The notes beneath the pieces are model-generated. The model searched no databases. It had not been told where the DNA came from and worked only from the letters and a program-made list of their open reading frames with translations. Shown one piece after another: positions 62,301-64,000 of a DNA stretch of 64,000 nt; the first letter of the stretch is position 1, and the number at the start of each line of letters is the position of its first letter. The stretch spans positions 3,224,001 through 3,288,000 of the forward strand of contig JAPYXD010000738.1 in assembly GCA_030998225.1 (NCBI GenBank), given 5' to 3'. A program made the translations under genes and the position numbers. Source of the DNA: Diplolepis rosae (Eukaryota; Arthropoda; Insecta; Hymenoptera; Diplolepididae).

Positions 62301-64000
62301 AGAGCATATAAGCCTAAATGTTCGAATTTACCTTCTGCTGAAGGGCATAGAGGGGAATTCTCCATAACAATATATTGCCAAATAAAAAGGATTTTCTTTT
62401 TGAATTAATGCTTTTCTGCTGAAAAGCATAAGGGACATAATTCTGGAATTGACACACTGATTAAGAGCATAAGTGTAAATTCCTAATAAAAGAAAATTGG
62501 AATAAAAAGGGAATAAATGTGATGTTCAAAATTTATCCTTTCTGCTAAAGAGCATATTAGCCTAAATGTACGAATTTACCTTCTACTGAAGAGCATAAGG
62601 GGTAATTCTCAAGAAAAATATTTTGCAAAATAAGGAGGATTTTCTTTTTTGAATGAATGCTTTTCTGGTGAAATGCATAAGAGGCTTGATTCTGGAATTG
62701 ACACACTGATGAAGAGCATAAGTGTAAGTTCCTAATAAAGGAAAATTGGTATAAAATTAAAACAAAATTGATGTAACAAATTTATTCTTCCTGCTAAAGA
62801 GCATAAAAGCATAAATGTATGAATTTACCTTCTGCTGAAGAGCATAAAGGGGAATTTTTAAGAACAATATTTTGCCAAATAAAAAGGATTTTCTTTTTTG
62901 AATTAATGCTTTTCTGCTGAAAAGCATAAGGGACATAATTCTGGAATTGACACACTGATTAAAAGCATAAGTGTAAATTCCTAATAAAAGAAAATTGGAA
63001 TAAAAAAGGAATAAATGTGATGTTCAAAATTTATCCTTTCTGGTAAAGAGCATAGAAGCCTAAATGTGCGAATTTACCTTCTGCTGAAGAGCATAAAGGG
63101 GAATTCTCGATAACAATATTTTGCCAAATAAAAAGGATTTACTTTTTTGAATTAATGCTTTTCTGCTGAAGAGCATAAGGGACATAATTCTGGAATTGAC
63201 ACACTGATTAAGAGCATAAGTGTAAATTCCTCATAAAAGGAAATTGGTATAAAAGTAAAATAAAATTGATGTAACAAATTTATTCCTCCTACTAAAGAGC
63301 ATAAAAGCCTAAATTTAAGAATTTACCTTCTGCTGAAGAGCATAAAGGGGAATTCTCAAAAAAAATATTTTGCCAAATTAGAAGGATTTTCTTTTTTGAA
63401 TTAATGCTTTTCTGCTGAAGAGCATAAGGGACATAATTCTGGAATTGACACTCTCATTAAAAGCATAAGAGTAAATTCCTAATAAAAGAAAATTGGAATA
63501 AAAAAGGAATAAAATTGCTGTTGAAAATTTATCCTTTCTTCTAAAGAGCATAAAAGCCTAAATTTAAGAATTTACCTTCTGCTGAAGAGCATAAAGGGAA
63601 ATTCTCAAGAACAATATTCTGCCAAATAAAAAGGATTTTCTTTTTTGTATTAATGCTTTTCTGCTGAAGAGCATAAGGGACATAATTCTGGACTTGACAC
63701 ACTGATTAAGAGCATAAGTGTAAATTCCGAATAAAAGGAAATTGGTATAAAAGTAAAATAAAATTGATGTAACAAATTTATTCTTCCTGCTAAAGACCAT
63801 AAAAGCCTAAATGTACGAATATACCTTCTGCTGAAGAGCATAAAGGGGAATTCTCAAGAAAAATATTTTGCCAAATAAAAAGGATTTTCTTTTTTGAATG
63901 AATGCTTTTCTGCTGAAAAGCATATGGTACTTAATTCTGGAATTGACACTCTGATTAAGAGCATAAGTGTATATACCTAATAAAGGAAAATTTGTATAAA

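Larger units (their letters stand above)
1..64000. repeat. Satellite DNA array, ~249-bp monomer, about 257 head-to-tail units
   Basis: The window is filled end to end by one tandem repeat of about 249 bp. Every unit carries the same landmarks in the same order: a gcctaaatgtacg-like start, a ctgctgaagagcata box, an A/T-tract stretch, a second box, ttctggaattgacac, a third box, an A-rich stretch and a fourth box. All units are in the same orientation. The first and last box A starts (16 and 63828) differ by 63812 bp, which is 256 x 249 plus two extra 41-bp subunits, minus about 14 bp of small indels. No inversion, inserted element or unique spacer was seen, so no stretch needs a separate intergenic entry. 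This is typical of eukaryotic heterochromatic satellite. A centromeric role is possible but not shown by sequence alone. The array continues beyond both ends. Confidence 0.97.
51701..64000. repeat. 51-mer higher-order unit (~12.70 kb), copy 2, cut by window end
   Basis: Tandem second copy of 39000-51700, lacking only about the last 0.4 kb at the window edge. It keeps the marker order and spacing (51954, 54195, 55939, 59427, 61172; gaps 9, 7, 14 and 7 monomers). It departs from copy 1 in a few discrete patches (about 53349-53590, 58490-59390 and near 57027-57087), while the DNA between them matches closely. This looks like local replacement after the large duplication. Confidence 0.86.

Noticed and set aside
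250..63841. Dozens of 63-94-codon open frames on the minus strand as genes
   Set aside because: They are translations of the same satellite unit. Different monomers open different frames, single-base tract changes break them freely, there is no conserved start context or known domain, and the peptide repeat mirrors the DNA repeat.
1..64000. CRISPR array or other short direct-repeat system
   Set aside because: The recurring boxes (~16 bp) are separated by segments that are themselves repeated in every unit. There are no unique spacers, leader or cas genes.
1..64000. CENP-B box or telomere repeat inside the monomer
   Set aside because: I saw nothing matching the CENP-B box core pattern (TTCG...CGGG) and no telomere-like runs. 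The gttcgaa in some units lacks the rest of the box.
1..64000. Assignment to a named satellite family or species
   Set aside because: I do not recognise the monomer. A similarity search of the 249-bp consensus against satellite libraries would be needed, and none could be run.

Overview
The whole 64 kb window is one uninterrupted tandem-repeat (satellite) array. I see no protein-coding gene, RNA gene, transposable element, CRISPR array or unique DNA. The repeat unit is about 249 bp, AT-rich (about 29% GC counted by hand in one reference unit), and always in the same orientation. The first and last recognisable unit starts (near 16 and 63828) are 63812 bp apart. That equals 256 periods plus two extra 41-bp subunits, with a net drift of only about -14 bp. 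The array runs off both ends of the window. This points to eukaryotic constitutive heterochromatin (centromeric, pericentromeric or another satellite block). The species cannot be told from the sequence, and I do not recognise the family by name.

Each 249-bp monomer is itself built on a period of about 41 bp. Four copies of a box like ctgctgaagagcataa sit at spacings 82, 41, 85 and 41 bp. The two wide gaps each fit one more, decayed copy, so the monomer looks like an old 6 x 41.5-bp hexamer. Every monomer also carries alternating A and T tracts. Most carry a short hairpin (9-bp arms, 4-nt loop), and many carry a 14-bp palindrome and an EcoRI site.

The main structure is a mosaic of higher-order repeats (HORs), recognised from private variants that recur at exact multiples of about 249 bp. 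Left to right: a 10-monomer block with an extra 41-bp subunit, duplicated at 265-1100 and 2794-3629; a mixed region to about 8.3 kb; a 9-mer (2.24 kb) in two tandem copies, 8.3-12.8 kb; a 20-mer (4.98 kb) in two tandem copies, 12.8-22.7 kb; a zone of 6- and 8-mers, 22.7-34.5 kb, with a clear 1990-bp duplication; a 5-mer duplication, 34.5-36.9 kb; and a 51-mer (about 12.70 kb) in two tandem copies, 39.0-64.0 kb, the second cut by the window end. The 51-mer is itself made of two related halves of 24 and 27 monomers.

The window has no gene network. What it records is how the array evolved: unequal exchange at scales of 41 bp, 249 bp, 1-5 kb and 12.7 kb, with local conversion-like patches and a few short clusters of substitutions. 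The short open frames on the minus strand exist because 249 is a multiple of three. They are judged to be by-products of the repeat. All boundaries were placed by eye and are good to roughly one subunit or one monomer.
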